From the NCBI GenBank assembly GCA_964502635.1, contig CAZCXI010000004.1:1-51512 (forward strand): a DNA stretch of 51,512 nucleotides, given 5' to 3'. The notes beneath the pieces were generated by a model. That model worked only from the letters and a program-made list of their open reading frames with translations, made no database searches and had not been told where the DNA came from. Positions 7,796 to 16,442 of this stretch are shown in pieces. The stretch is from C00003060 sp964502635. GTDB lineage: Bacteria; Desulfobacterota; Desulfobacteria; Desulfobacterales; C00003060. The position numbers were made by a program, and so were the translations under genes. How positions within the stretch are numbered: the stretch's first letter is position 1; the number at the start of each line of letters is the position of its first letter.

Positions 7796-8782
7796 TCACG
7801 GACACACCTGTCGTACCGTCTTTAGGACCTGATCATGGAGCGCTCCGTTGGTAACAACAATACCCCTGTTGTTCGAAAGCCTTCTTCCCAATGAGAAATC
7901 CAGCGGTTGGCCCGCCATGTCCGTGACCTTGCCCCCGGCTTCCTGGACAATGAGGGAACCGGCAGCATGGTCCCAGATCGTTTCCATATAGGATTGCCGG
8001 GTGGGGAGTCGCAGGTAAATAGCGGCATCCCCCCTGGCCACCATACCGTATTTACACTGACTGTCCATGCGCAAAGGTGATTTGTTAAGGCCCAGAATCT
8101 GCGCGATCCGTGCGGCGTGTTCATGAGAGGAGTGGGACGACTCGAAGGATTCACAGAACCGGGCCTCGGAAGGATGGGCGTTCTTTGTGACCTTGATCCT
8201 GCGTTCGCTCGTATCATTGAGCCCCCGCATGGTCGCACCTTCCCCCTTGACCGCCACAAACAAACAGCCCCGAGGACTCTGGGGCTCACGCAGATCGAGA
8301 GGCAGGTTCGGACATCCCAAGACCCCGAGAATCACCTGGCCCTCTTCCACAAGGGCCAGGGCAACTGCATACTGGTCCCCCCGCAGGAAACCCTTGGTCC
8401 CGTCTATGGGATCGATGGTCCAAAATCGTCCCTTGGGGCCACCTTCACCAGATCCCCGATCAATCGCTTCAAGGATCTCATAATCCGTCTGACCAGGGGT
8501 GATCCGTTTGACCTGATCAACAACCAGCTCTCTGAGCCGGGCATTATCATCCCGACGCAGCAGGCCGCAATCCTCTTCGCCGACTAGTGGGACATTCGGC
8601 AAGGATGCCGCAAGGTGGCGGCTCACCACGGCCTGGGCACCAAAATCAGCTACTGTCACCGGAGAGCCGTCCTCTTTTCCGAGCGCTTCATTAGAAAGCA
8701 AATTCGAACGCACCGTCTCACAGAGCCTGCAAGCCTCTAGAACCGATTCAATCGCTACGCGGCGTTCTGATTCATAGGGCAT
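7796..8782 (-). CDS. 3'(2'),5'-bisphosphate nucleotidase (HAL2/SAL1-type)
   Basis: A 328-residue member of the inositol-monophosphatase superfamily. Metal-binding signatures are visible: DGSPVTVADFGAQA, GEED, DPIDGTKGFLRGDQYAVALAL and WDHAAGSLIVQEAGG. The DGTKGFLRG sequence and length resemble HAL2-type 3'-phosphoadenosine 5'-phosphate (PAP) phosphatases more than inositol phosphatases. Such enzymes hydrolyse PAP to AMP and Pi, and are sensitive to Li+/Na+ in characterised cases. It is 14 bp downstream of an HD phosphohydrolase gene and probably co-transcribed with it. Substrate assignment is by family; inositol or fructose bisphosphates remain possible. Confidence 0.85.
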   Translation of the reverse strand: MPYESERRVAIESVLEACRLCETVRSNLLSNEALGKEDGSPVTVADFGAQAVVSRHLAASLPNVPLVGEEDCGLLRRDDNARLRELVVDQVKRITPGQTDYEILEAIDRGSGEGGPKGRFWTIDPIDGTKGFLRGDQYAVALALVEEGQVILGVLGCPNLPLDLREPQSPRGCLFVAVKGEGATMRGLNDTSERRIKVTKNAHPSEARFCESFESSHSSHEHAARIAQILGLNKSPLRMDSQCKYGMVARGDAAIYLRLPTRQSYMETIWDHAAGSLIVQEAGGKVTDMAGQPLDFSLGRRLSNNRGIVVTNGALHDQVLKTVRQVCP

Positions 8783-8796
8783 CTGATCACGTCCTC

Positions 8797-9594
8797 CTAC
8801 ACCTGAATCCGCCGTATACGTTCTTCCATATAAGACCGAATCCTGGTATATATTTCTGATACCTTTTTCGATTGAGGCAGGGCATCGCGGATCATTTCCA
8901 TGTAGCCTCTTTCGCGAACGATCTCAAATGTCCTCGCAAAGTTCACATCATAGATCCACGCCATTTGCAGTAGCTTGAAATCATTCAGTGTCTTCATGGA
9001 ACCCATCTTTACAACCCTTCCCGCCTTCAAGTCCGCACACACTTCATCTGAGATTTCCGGGCCGTCAGGCAACCCAAGCTCGATGGTTCCGTTCCTCGGC
9101 CCGTCTACCTGACTGTAATAATCAGTCACCACGCGCCAGATGTCGAGCTTATCGGCATCACGCAGCAATTTGGCAAAGAAGACACACGCCTCGGGCTCTC
9201 CCTCCGGGATCTCTACACGGTTGTGATAGGAAATGACTTTTAAGATCAGTTCACGCGTTGACGGATCAAGCCCTTTTAGCACATCGTATTTTCGGAGGAT
9301 CTTGACGCCAAGCTTGGCATGGTCTTCAGATTTTTGATCAGAAAACGTGCCATAACGGGCATACTGCTCAAATCGGCCTATATCATGAAAAAGGGCCGTG
9401 AGTTCTGCCAGCAAAAGGTCTTCAAGATTCAGGCGCAAGCTCCTGCCGATATCCAGGATCTCCGTACAAACTCGCCTCGTATGCTCATCTTTCAGGTCTA
9501 TGTTTCGGTCATGTTCTTGATCTCCGGATCGAAACGTCTCGACGTAGTCTGAAAACCACGTTTTCAGTGTTGATACGGTTTCTTGATTGATCAT
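8797..9594 (-). CDS. HD-domain phosphohydrolase
   Basis: A 265-residue protein with the HD metal-site pattern: His38 (DEHTRRVC), His70-Asp71 (LFHDIGRFEQ), an ISYHN segment and Asp146/148 (LRDADKLDIW). HD proteins hydrolyse phosphodiesters or nucleotides; the substrate cannot be named, and there is no HD-GYP signature for cyclic-di-GMP. Start ATG 9594 (MINQET) is preceded by GGAGG at suitable distance; an upstream ATG at 9645 would add 17 unconvincing residues. It is first in a two-gene operon with the bisphosphate nucleotidase. Confidence 0.8.
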   Translation of the reverse strand: MINQETVSTLKTWFSDYVETFRSGDQEHDRNIDLKDEHTRRVCTEILDIGRSLRLNLEDLLLAELTALFHDIGRFEQYARYGTFSDQKSEDHAKLGVKILRKYDVLKGLDPSTRELILKVISYHNRVEIPEGEPEACVFFAKLLRDADKLDIWRVVTDYYSQVDGPRNGTIELGLPDGPEISDEVCADLKAGRVVKMGSMKTLNDFKLLQMAWIYDVNFARTFEIVRERGYMEMIRDALPQSKKVSEIYTRIRSYMEERIRRIQV

Positions 9595-9784
9595 CGTGCC
9601 TTCGCCTCCGTGCTTCCAGGACCTTACTTGCTTTGGGCAACACATTCAAACCATTTGTAATCGGGTTATTGCTCCCAAATAAGCATGCCTTTGGGCGGTC
9701 ATTAAAGCGTATGTTGCTAATGAACCCTGATGAAATCGTGAAGTGACGAAGATTTCTCCTGGAAGATCTGTCAAGATCCGGCTG

Positions 9785-9813
9785 TTGACAGTTCAGCGTG
9801 GTCCAGTTATTTT
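9785..9813 (+). promoter_or_regulatory. Putative sigma-70 promoter
   Basis: TTGACA at 9785-9790, a 17-bp spacer and TATTTT at 9808-9813. If used, the NAD(P)HX repair gene would have a leader of about 140 nt that carries the repeat copy at 9826-9932. The -35 is perfect and the -10 matches 4 of 6. Confidence 0.4.
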
Positions 9814-9825
9814 GTTTTTGTCTGA

Positions 9826-9932
9826 ACCGCAAAAGCGAGTGCATTCCCCGTAGCTTGCTGCGGGGTTAGCGAGCGTATCTAAAAAAGTCAGCGTTCCTTA
9901 CGGTCGAAGATTCCCTGTAGCTTGCTACAGGG
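9826..9932 (+). repeat. Two-hairpin repeat element, copy A
   Basis: About 107 bp containing two stem-loops (CCCCGTAGCTTGCTGCGGGG at 9846-9865; CCCTGTAGCTTGCTACAGGG at 9913-9932) joined by a conserved linker. A nearly identical copy lies in inverted orientation at 13455-13563, and a decayed piece at 49535-49575. This is a REP/BIME-like or MITE-like family; no transposase is nearby. Confidence 0.85.
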
Positions 9933-9958
9933 ACCTTCAATCCCCATGGAGGTGACAA

Positions 9959-11533
9959 ATGAAGATAAGCAAGGTCTCAGAAATGAGAGCACTGGATAGG
10001 ACCGCCATAGAAAGATTCGGCATCAAGGAAGAGCTCTTGATGGAAAACGCCGGAGAGGCGCTTCACTTTGTCTTATTGCAAGCGTTGGGCATCAAAGACA
10101 AAAAAATTATCGTCCTTTGCGGCGTCGGCAATAACGGGGGGGACGGGTTTGTTGTTGCGAGAAAAATCCACTCAAACGGAGGCACGGTGAAGGTTTTCAT
10201 CTTGGGCGACCAGAGCAAATACAAGGGCGCAGCCAAAATGAACCTCGACATTGTGTCCCGGTTGCCCATAGAAGTCCGACCCGTTGAATCCGTCGAAGCG
10301 ATCAAAACAGATGTGTACCACTGCGATGCGATTGTGGACGCCATCTTTGGCACGGGCCTCGCCCGGGATGTTGGAGGACTGTATCGTGATGTGATCGCAC
10401 TGGCCAATGAAAGTGGCAAAATCGTCTTTAGCGCCGACATCCCATCTGGTGTCAATGGCGATACCGGAAAAATCATGGGCATCGCCGTGAAGGCGAATTA
10501 CACGGTGACCTTCGGGCTGCCTAAGATCGGCAACCTCCTTTTCCCGGGCTATGACTTGTGTGGAAAACTATATTGCACCCTCATCTCCTTCCCGCCGTCC
10601 ATGTACAATGCAGATTCCTTGAAATTTGAGATTAACGATCCTGCGCCCCTTCCTCTCAGGGATCAAGAGGGTCATAAAGGAGATTTTGGCCAGGTCTTAT
10701 TCATTGCCGGCGCTTCGAGTTACTTTGGGGCCCCCTATTTTGCCGCCCTGTCTTTTCTGAAAGCCGGGGGCGGGTACGCCCGCCTGGCAGCACCGGAATC
10801 CATGACGCCCTTTATTGCCAATAGAGCAAGTGAGATTGTTTTTGTCCCCCAGAAAGAAACACCATCAGGAAGCATCTCCCTGGAGAACAAAGGTGCCTTG
10901 CTGGAACTGTCAGACAAGATGGACATGGTTGTCTTGGGTCCTGGTTTGTCCTTGGAGGAGAAAACCCAACAACTGGTGCGGGCCTTGGCCGCGGAAATCA
11001 ATAAACCCATCCTCATAGACGGTGACGGGATCGCCGCGTTATGTGAAGACCTTCACATCATCAAGGAAAGAAAGGCAGAGACCATTCTTACGCCTCACCT
11101 AGGGGAGATGTCCAGGATCGCCAAAACGGCAGTAACCGAAATAGACACGAATAAGATGGATGTCTTGCAGCAGACGGCCAAGGATCTCAATGCCATGATC
11201 GTCTTAAAAGGCGCTCATTCCCTCATAGGATGCCCTGATGAGAGGATTTTTGTCAACATGAGCGGCAACCCCGGCATGGCAACGGCAGGGTCCGGCGATG
11301 TACTCACAGGGACTATCGCTGCCATGTTCGGCCTGGGACTGCCCCTTGAGGATGCGGTCAGAAAAGGAGTCTTTATGCATGGCTTTTCTGGAGATCTGGC
11401 CGCTGAAGACATAGGGCAAGACGGCATAACAGCACAGGACATCCTGGACTATCTACCGCTTGCGGTAAAGATGGATCGGCAAGGACTTGATGAACGCTTC
11501 AGGGATCGCTACGTTGGGGCGCACATCGTGTAG
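9959..11533 (+). CDS. nnrDE: Bifunctional NAD(P)HX epimerase/ADP-dependent NAD(P)HX dehydratase
   Basis: A 524-residue fusion of YjeF_N epimerase (about residues 1-215; GVGNNGGDGFVVARK motif, and SADIPSGVNGDTG) and YjeF_C/CARKD dehydratase (about 225-510; NPGMATAGSGDVLTG motif, TPHLGEMSR). It repairs hydrated NAD(P)H: the N-domain interconverts R and S NAD(P)HX and the C-domain dehydrates the S form. Length is normal for the bacterial fusion. GGAGGTG lies seven bases before ATG 9959. It is transcribed divergently from the HD gene. A role beside nadAC fits cofactor maintenance, but the genes are on separate transcripts. Confidence 0.93.
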   Translation: MKISKVSEMRALDRTAIERFGIKEELLMENAGEALHFVLLQALGIKDKKIIVLCGVGNNGGDGFVVARKIHSNGGTVKVFILGDQSKYKGAAKMNLDIVSRLPIEVRPVESVEAIKTDVYHCDAIVDAIFGTGLARDVGGLYRDVIALANESGKIVFSADIPSGVNGDTGKIMGIAVKANYTVTFGLPKIGNLLFPGYDLCGKLYCTLISFPPSMYNADSLKFEINDPAPLPLRDQEGHKGDFGQVLFIAGASSYFGAPYFAALSFLKAGGGYARLAAPESMTPFIANRASEIVFVPQKETPSGSISLENKGALLELSDKMDMVVLGPGLSLEEKTQQLVRALAAEINKPILIDGDGIAALCEDLHIIKERKAETILTPHLGEMSRIAKTAVTEIDTNKMDVLQQTAKDLNAMIVLKGAHSLIGCPDERIFVNMSGNPGMATAGSGDVLTGTIAAMFGLGLPLEDAVRKGVFMHGFSGDLAAEDIGQDGITAQDILDYLPLAVKMDRQGLDERFRDRYVGAHIV

Positions 11534-12131
11534 GCGCGCAGATTCTTGGTAGCCCTTTAACGCTTTGGAAAATTGGGATATGGCCCATGACATTTGAACG
11601 TTACCAAGATGTTCACGGAGTGAGTAAAATCGACTTCTTACAGACCATCAAAATTGGTCCTGAGTCTCTTGACCGGCCTGCTCCCCGCAAGCCCCGTCCG
11701 GAAGGGCGGGGTCAAGGGGAGCTATACAAAAATGGTAATCTTCCTTACCGGGAAGCCCCGCCCGGGAGGGCGGGGAGGCTTCACTAGGCCATGCAGATCT
11801 TTTGCCCTTGATGGCAGTCCTAGATCACGCTGCCGGGGGATTCATTAGGCCTGTTTCTCAGAGTTCCCCCGGGCCAGATTTAACAGTCTGTATGAGTTTT
11901 GGTTTCGGGACCTATTCGTCACTGCGAGAATCATGGCACTGCTCTGGCAGATGCTGAGGGGCGGGCCGTTGTTGTTGGAAATATCCTTGACTAACCCGTT
12001 GATTTGATGATATTTTGCCAAACAGCTTTCGTAATACCTTATGTGATGGCCGACAACGTTATGGAATGATTTCCGAATGACCACCTCTGTGGCGAAGAGA
12101 GGCGGGCTTTTTGGCTGTGAAAGGATAGGGT
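11534..12131. other. Intergenic region, 598 bp, with hairpin repeats
   Basis: Contains two GC-rich hairpins (separate entry). A 79-codon minus-strand frame at 11845-12084 starts with GTG and has no clear ribosome binding site or recognisable motif; I do not call it. An imperfect pair of CCGGGGGA/TTCCCCCGG arms flanks 11829-11876. No clear promoter for the PilZ gene was identified. Confidence 0.4.
11691..11776. repeat. Pair of GC-rich REP-like hairpins
   Basis: Two similar stem-loops spaced about 65 bp apart: CCCCGTCCGGAAGGGCGGGG at 11692-11711 and CCCCGCCCGGGAGGGCGGGG at 11757-11775, the latter with an 8-9 bp perfect stem and a GGGA loop. Both follow an AAG or GAAG. The pairing is typical of REP-type extragenic repeats; neither is followed by a T-run. 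Confidence 0.65.
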
Positions 12132-12476
12132 ATGAAGAATGAATCCGTGGAAAAAAGGTCTGAGTCCAGAACGGAGTTGGAGAAGTATCACAGTGTTGAA
12201 TTCAAACTTGCTGACCCGGGCGCCTGTTACCAGTTCAAGATATGGAATATGTCGTCCAAGGGCATGTGTCTATTGGTCAGGGAGGATTCTGATGTCGTCA
12301 AGTGTTTAAATGTGGGCGATACATTGGATATGAAATACTACACCAGCGACGCATCCTTGCCGCCTGAAAGCCTGAAGACACAAATCAAGCATATCACAAA
12401 GGAAGACGAAGGACGCTTCCAGGGTCACTATTTGGTGGGTCTTTTCATCTTGGAAAACCAACAGCCGTGCGAGTAA
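12132..12476 (+). CDS. PilZ domain protein
   Basis: A 114-residue single-domain PilZ protein. The cyclic-di-GMP-binding signature is visible: RSESR (Arg9-x3-Arg13) and NMSSKG (Asn39-x-Ser-x2-Gly44). PilZ proteins bind cyclic-di-GMP and change the activity of motility, secretion or polysaccharide machinery. No partner gene adjoins it; the next gene is a convergent response regulator. AAGGATAGGG precedes ATG 12132. Confidence 0.85.
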   Translation: MKNESVEKRSESRTELEKYHSVEFKLADPGACYQFKIWNMSSKGMCLLVREDSDVVKCLNVGDTLDMKYYTSDASLPPESLKTQIKHITKEDEGRFQGHYLVGLFILENQQPCE

Positions 12477-12600
12477 TAAGACCCATCATGTCTTAGCGCC
12501 TTGTTCTTCCCCACCCATGTTGAGCACACCCTTGGAGACGAGTCTAGCCCAAGGGAAATCCCGCAAAGGCACTGGTTTTTTCCTCAAATAATGCGTAAAG

Positions 12601-13302
12601 TCACCTTGTAGTCAACCCCTTTTGCATAGCAAAGGCCGTCAAGGCCACTGCTGAGTGGAGATCCAGTTTCTTCATGAGATTGGCCCGGTGTTTTTCCACG
12701 GTTTTTGGACTGATACAAAGGTAGTCGGCGATTTCTTTGTTCCTGTGTCCTTCACCAATCAACTTCAGCACTTGACGCTCACGTTGGGTCAAAAGGCCCA
12801 ACAATGCGTCGGGCTCCAAAAGCTTTTTGCCTTCTAAGTAGGCCGTGACCAAGTTTCCTGAAACTCCCGGACTAATATAGGGCTTGTTCCCCAGGACGTT
12901 CTCCACAGCCAGCATCAACTCGGCCCGAGTCGCATCCTTTAGGAGATATCCATCTGCGCCAGCCTTCAAGGACGCATAGACGTATTCTTCGACCTTGTGA
13001 ACCGTCAGCACCAACACCTTTGTATCCGGGCACCTGTGTTTGATCTCTTCGATGGCATCCAGCCCGTCCATCTTCGGCATGGACAGGTCCATCAAGATGA
13101 GGGCTGGCTTGAATTCTTCAACGCACCTAATAGCCTCTCGGCCATTTTCCGCCTCACCGACGACCTCAAAATCCGGGTTCGAAGACAATAAGGATCGCAA
13201 CCCTTCCCTGAGTATTCGGTGGTCTTCCGCTATCACAATGCGATGTGGTTTCTTCACAATACCATCCCCGGTGAGCCCTAACGATTCTTGGCAGTCCGCC
13301 AC
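12601..13302 (-). CDS. NarL/FixJ-family response regulator
   Basis: Receiver domain (about residues 20-135) with intact acidic pair (IAEDHR) and phospho-acceptor Asp72 (LILMDLSMPKMDG), followed by a LuxR-type HTH (about 165-228; LTQRERQVLKLIGEGHRNKEIA, then SPKTVEKHRANLMKKL). Phosphorylation by a sensor kinase would promote DNA binding. No kinase is next to it, so it is an orphan here. The start is either GTG 13302 or GTG 13257 (VKKPHRIVIAED); the latter places the start just before the receiver and is equally plausible. Confidence 0.92.
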   Translation of the reverse strand: MADCQESLGLTGDGIVKKPHRIVIAEDHRILREGLRSLLSSNPDFEVVGEAENGREAIRCVEEFKPALILMDLSMPKMDGLDAIEEIKHRCPDTKVLVLTVHKVEEYVYASLKAGADGYLLKDATRAELMLAVENVLGNKPYISPGVSGNLVTAYLEGKKLLEPDALLGLLTQRERQVLKLIGEGHRNKEIADYLCISPKTVEKHRANLMKKLDLHSAVALTAFAMQKGLTTR

Positions 13303-13454
13303 CGAAATCGCCTATATCATGTTTTCCCGACCGCCTCCCGGGCTTCCTACTGCGTGGCTGGTGAAAAAATACTGTGTCCCGCGCCAAGATATACACTCTA
13401 TACCTTATTTATCATTGGGGAGCAACCGTGTTAAGAAAACCAAATAATTGAAGC

Positions 13455-13563
13455 TCCCTATAGCAAGCTACAGGGAATCTTCGACCGTAAGGAACGCTGA
13501 CTTTTTTTGGATACGCTCGCTAACCCCGCAGCAAGCTACGGGGAATGCGCTCGCTTTTGCGGT
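13455..13563 (-). repeat. Two-hairpin repeat element, copy B (inverted)
   Basis: The reverse complement matches copy A at 9826-9932 over about 107 bp with only a handful of differences, including the 18-nt linker TCAGCGTTCCTTACGGTC. The two copies face each other across the NAD(P)HX repair, PilZ and NarL-type regulator genes. Confidence 0.85.
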
Positions 13564-13659
13564 CCAATCCATTCTTCCAGACACAGACCTTGGATGAACA
13601 CGGTAGAGCCAAGACTGTAACCTAGGCGGGGGTGGCCCCAAGCTTTCTTCAAGATAGAC

Positions 13660-13685
13660 TTGACAGGGGGAGGATGAGGTATAAT
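13660..13685 (+). promoter_or_regulatory. Possible promoter of desulfoferrodoxin gene
   Basis: A perfect TATAAT at 13680-13685 lies 53 bp before the start codon. A perfect TTGACA at 13660-13665 is only 14 bp upstream of it, shorter than usual, so the -35 may instead be absent or activator-dependent. Confidence 0.4.
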
Positions 13686-13738
13686 CATCTAAAATGGTCA
13701 TTATTTACGGCCGAACGTAAAAGAAAGGAGGAAACAAG

Positions 13739-14113
13739 ATGACGGAAAGATTGCAGGTTTACAGATGTGAAGTGTGTGGGAACATAGTGGAGGTTCTCCA
13801 CGCGGGCCAAGGTGAGCTGGTTTGCTGCAAGCAGCCGATGACGCTTCTTGTGGAGGGCTCCGTGGATGCCGCTCTGGAGAAACACGTGCCGGTGATAGAA
13901 AAAAGCGCCACGGGTGTCAAAGTAAAAATCGGCAGCGTGGCCCACCCCATGGAGGCAAAACACTATATTGAGTGGATCGAGGTGATCGCAGATGGCAAGG
14001 CGTATCGTCAGTTCTTGAAACCGGGTGACGCCCCTGAAGCCACCTTTGACATTGACGCAACGCAGATTACCGCTCGCGAGTACTGCAACCTGCACGGTTT
14101 GTGGAAGGCATAA
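13739..14113 (+). CDS. dfx: Desulfoferrodoxin (superoxide reductase, class I)
   Basis: A 124-residue 2Fe-superoxide reductase that reduces superoxide to hydrogen peroxide without producing oxygen, a hallmark of anaerobes. The N-terminal rubredoxin-like FeS4 site has Cys10, Cys13, Cys29 and Cys30. The catalytic Fe(His)4Cys site has His49 (EKHVPVIE, with Glu47 and Lys48), His69, His75, Cys116 and His119 (EYCNLHGLW). Both centres are complete, hence class I. AAAGGAGG precedes ATG 13739 and a strong terminator follows, so it is probably monocistronic. Electrons usually come from rubredoxin; none is encoded nearby. Confidence 0.97.
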   Translation: MTERLQVYRCEVCGNIVEVLHAGQGELVCCKQPMTLLVEGSVDAALEKHVPVIEKSATGVKVKIGSVAHPMEAKHYIEWIEVIADGKAYRQFLKPGDAPEATFDIDATQITAREYCNLHGLWKA

Positions 14114-14179
14114 GTTGGATGTCTGATTGCAGTTAAAGCGGAAAAGCGATTGATTTCACGCGGTGTGCGTTTGGCAGTT

Positions 14180-14208
14180 GGGCCTCGTGTGAGGCCCTTT
14201 GTTTTTTT
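14180..14208 (+). terminator. Rho-independent terminator after desulfoferrodoxin
   Basis: A 7-bp GC-rich stem (GGGCCTC/GAGGCCC) with GTGT loop, followed directly by TTTGTTTTTTT. Confidence 0.9.
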
Positions 14209-14244
14209 GCGATTTTTTGGATCACTGCGTTTTCAGGAGGGCCC

Positions 14245-16332
14245 GTGTCCCCGGCTGATAAACCCGCGAAGAGGGCTTCAAACCGTTTAATTGATGAAAA
14301 GAGCCCTTATCTCCTCCAACATGCGCATAACCCGGTTTACTGGTATCCGTGGGGTGATGAGGCCTTCCAGAAGGCGAAAAAAGAAGACAAGCCGATCTTT
14401 CTTTCCATCGGCTATGCCACGTGTCACTGGTGCCACGTCATGGCACACGAGTCCTTTGAAGACGAAGAAGTGGCCGAGTTGTTGAACAAGTATTTCATCG
14501 CCATCAAGGTGGACCGTGAAGAGCGTCCGGATGTGGACAAGATTTACATGTTCGTGTGCCAGTCCTTGACCGGACAGGGGGGCTGGCCCCTTTCCATTTT
14601 CATGACACCCGAGACAAAGCCCTTCTTTGCCGGCACCTATTTTCCAAAGTCTGGCCGGTTGGGGCTGCCGGGTTTTATGGATGTCCTTACGCAGATTGCC
14701 ACCATGTGGCAAGAAGACCGGGCGAATATCCTGAAATCGAGCGAGGCCATCACGAGCGCCATTCAACCTGATTCAGGTTCGGGTTCAGCCGTTGATGCTG
14801 TCAGGGAGGAAACCCTGAGAAAGGGGTACACGCAGCTGGCGAGGCACTTTGATCCGACGTGGGGAGGATTTGGCGCTGCGCCTAAATTTCCAACCCCTCA
14901 CCATCTTACCTTTCTCATGAGGTGGCACAAGCGCAGCGGCGATTCCACGGGATTGGACATGGTGAAAAAGACGCTGACCGCCATGAGAATGGGGGGCGTC
15001 TTTGACCAAATCGGGTTTGGTTTCCATCGGTATTCAGTGGATGAAAAGTGGTTGGTTCCGCACTTTGAAAAGATGCTCTACGATCAGGCCCTGCTCGGCA
15101 TAGCTTACGTAGAGGCTTATCAAGCGACAGGCAAGTTGGAATTCGCCAGGGTGGCCCGGGAGATATTTTCCTATGTGATGCGGGATATGACTTCCCCGGA
15201 CGGGGGATTCTATTGCGCAGAGGATGCGGACAGTGAAGGCAAAGAGGGGCTGTTCTATCTATGGACCCCCCAAGAGGTCAAGAAAGTCTTGGGGGGAAAA
15301 CCGGGGGATCTTTTCTGCCGCTTCTATGACATCAACGAGGCCGGTAATTTTGAAGAAGGCCGCAGCATCCCCCATATGCCTGTGTCTTTGCCGGCCTTTG
15401 CAGCAAGAGAGGGGATGGATCCTGCAAGGCTTGACAGCTTGCTTAGCGATGGGCGGCGCAAGCTCCTCGGGGTCCGCAAGGAGCGCATCCACCCCCTTCA
15501 AGACGACAAGATTCTAACGTCCTGGAACGGTCTGATGATCGCTGCTCTTGCAAAAGGAGATCAGGCCCTTGGTAATCAAGAGTATGGGGATGCGGCCCGA
15601 AGGGCTGCCGAGTTTATCTTGAAGAATCTCAAGGCGGCGGACGGGAGGCTTCTGCGTCGCTACAGGCAAGGGGAGGCAGCCCTTCCAGGATACCTGGATG
15701 ATTATGCATTTTTGGTCTGGGGGCTTATCGAATTATATGAAGCGACTTTTGATGTGTCCTATCTTGAGCAGGCCATGGCTCTCAATGAAACGATGCTGGA
15801 CATGTTCTGGGACAAACAAGGTGGCGGGCTTTATTTCACGGGCAAGGGAAACGAGCCTTTGATCACCCGAAGCAAAGAGATCTACGACGGGGCCTTGCCG
15901 TCGGGAAACTCGGTCGCCGCCCTAAATCTTTTACGCCTGGCACGGCTTACCGGCAACGTTGATTTGGAAAAAATGTCCGATCAATTGACCGGGGCCTTCG
16001 CCACACAGGTGGTGGATCAACCCATGGCGCACACGCAATTGATGATCGCCATCGATTTCATGATCGGTCCCAGCAAGGAGATTGTTGTAGCGGGAGACCC
16101 CGCCCTTGAGGCCACCCAGGCCATGCTCGGGGCCATTCAGAGAAAGTTTCTGCCTAATAAGGTTTTGTTGCTGCGGCCTCGAGGAGCCGAGGGCAAGAGA
16201 CTCACGTCCTTGTCTCCGTTTGTAGAAGGCATGGCTCCTGTCGATCACCAACCCACGGTTTACATCTGCGAGCAATATGCCTGTCAGGCACCCATAAGGG
16301 ACATGCCTCAGCTGGAGTCGGCTCTGCGTTGA
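14245..16332 (+). CDS. Thioredoxin-domain (DUF255) protein, YyaL/SSP411 family
   Basis: A 695-residue protein. The N-terminal DUF255 thioredoxin-like fold (about residues 8-170) contains NRLIDEKSPYLLQHAHNPV and a CHWC active-site-like motif (ATCHWCHVMAHESFED), then VDREERPDVDKIYM. The rest is an (alpha/alpha)6 glycoside-hydrolase-like barrel (APKFPTPHHLTFL, HFEKMLYDQALL, PSGNSVAALNLLRL). The family is conserved from bacteria to man, but its reaction is not firmly established. GTG 14245 follows AGGAGG by only four bases. A separate promoter follows the gene, so the downstream ferritin-like gene is probably transcribed independently. Confidence 0.9.
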   Translation: MSPADKPAKRASNRLIDEKSPYLLQHAHNPVYWYPWGDEAFQKAKKEDKPIFLSIGYATCHWCHVMAHESFEDEEVAELLNKYFIAIKVDREERPDVDKIYMFVCQSLTGQGGWPLSIFMTPETKPFFAGTYFPKSGRLGLPGFMDVLTQIATMWQEDRANILKSSEAITSAIQPDSGSGSAVDAVREETLRKGYTQLARHFDPTWGGFGAAPKFPTPHHLTFLMRWHKRSGDSTGLDMVKKTLTAMRMGGVFDQIGFGFHRYSVDEKWLVPHFEKMLYDQALLGIAYVEAYQATGKLEFARVAREIFSYVMRDMTSPDGGFYCAEDADSEGKEGLFYLWTPQEVKKVLGGKPGDLFCRFYDINEAGNFEEGRSIPHMPVSLPAFAAREGMDPARLDSLLSDGRRKLLGVRKERIHPLQDDKILTSWNGLMIAALAKGDQALGNQEYGDAARRAAEFILKNLKAADGRLLRRYRQGEAALPGYLDDYAFLVWGLIELYEATFDVSYLEQAMALNETMLDMFWDKQGGGLYFTGKGNEPLITRSKEIYDGALPSGNSVAALNLLRLARLTGNVDLEKMSDQLTGAFATQVVDQPMAHTQLMIAIDFMIGPSKEIVVAGDPALEATQAMLGAIQRKFLPNKVLLLRPRGAEGKRLTSLSPFVEGMAPVDHQPTVYICEQYACQAPIRDMPQLESALR

Positions 16333-16349
16333 TTCTATGTGACACGTTC

Positions 16350-16377
16350 TTGACGTATTTTTTTGCTTTGTTAGGAT
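16350..16377 (+). promoter_or_regulatory. Putative sigma-70 promoter of the ferritin-like/suf genes
   Basis: TTGACG at 16350-16355, 16-bp spacer, TAGGAT at 16372-16377. It would give a leader of about 60 nt before ATG 16443 and drive the ferritin-like, sufC and sufB genes. Confidence 0.4.
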
Positions 16378-16442
16378 AGGAAGCCTGCCATGCTTTTCAA
16401 AAGACTGAACCGTTACGATGCACCAAGGGAAGGAGGTTGCTT

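Larger units (their letters stand above)
13303..13738. other. Intergenic region, 436 bp, with inverted repeat copy
   Basis: Holds repeat copy B (separate entry) and the promoter region of desulfoferrodoxin. No gene is seen. Confidence 0.5.

Noticed and set aside
11845..12084. 79-codon minus-strand frame
   Set aside because: GTG start with no ribosome binding site and no recognisable motif; could be real but is not supported.
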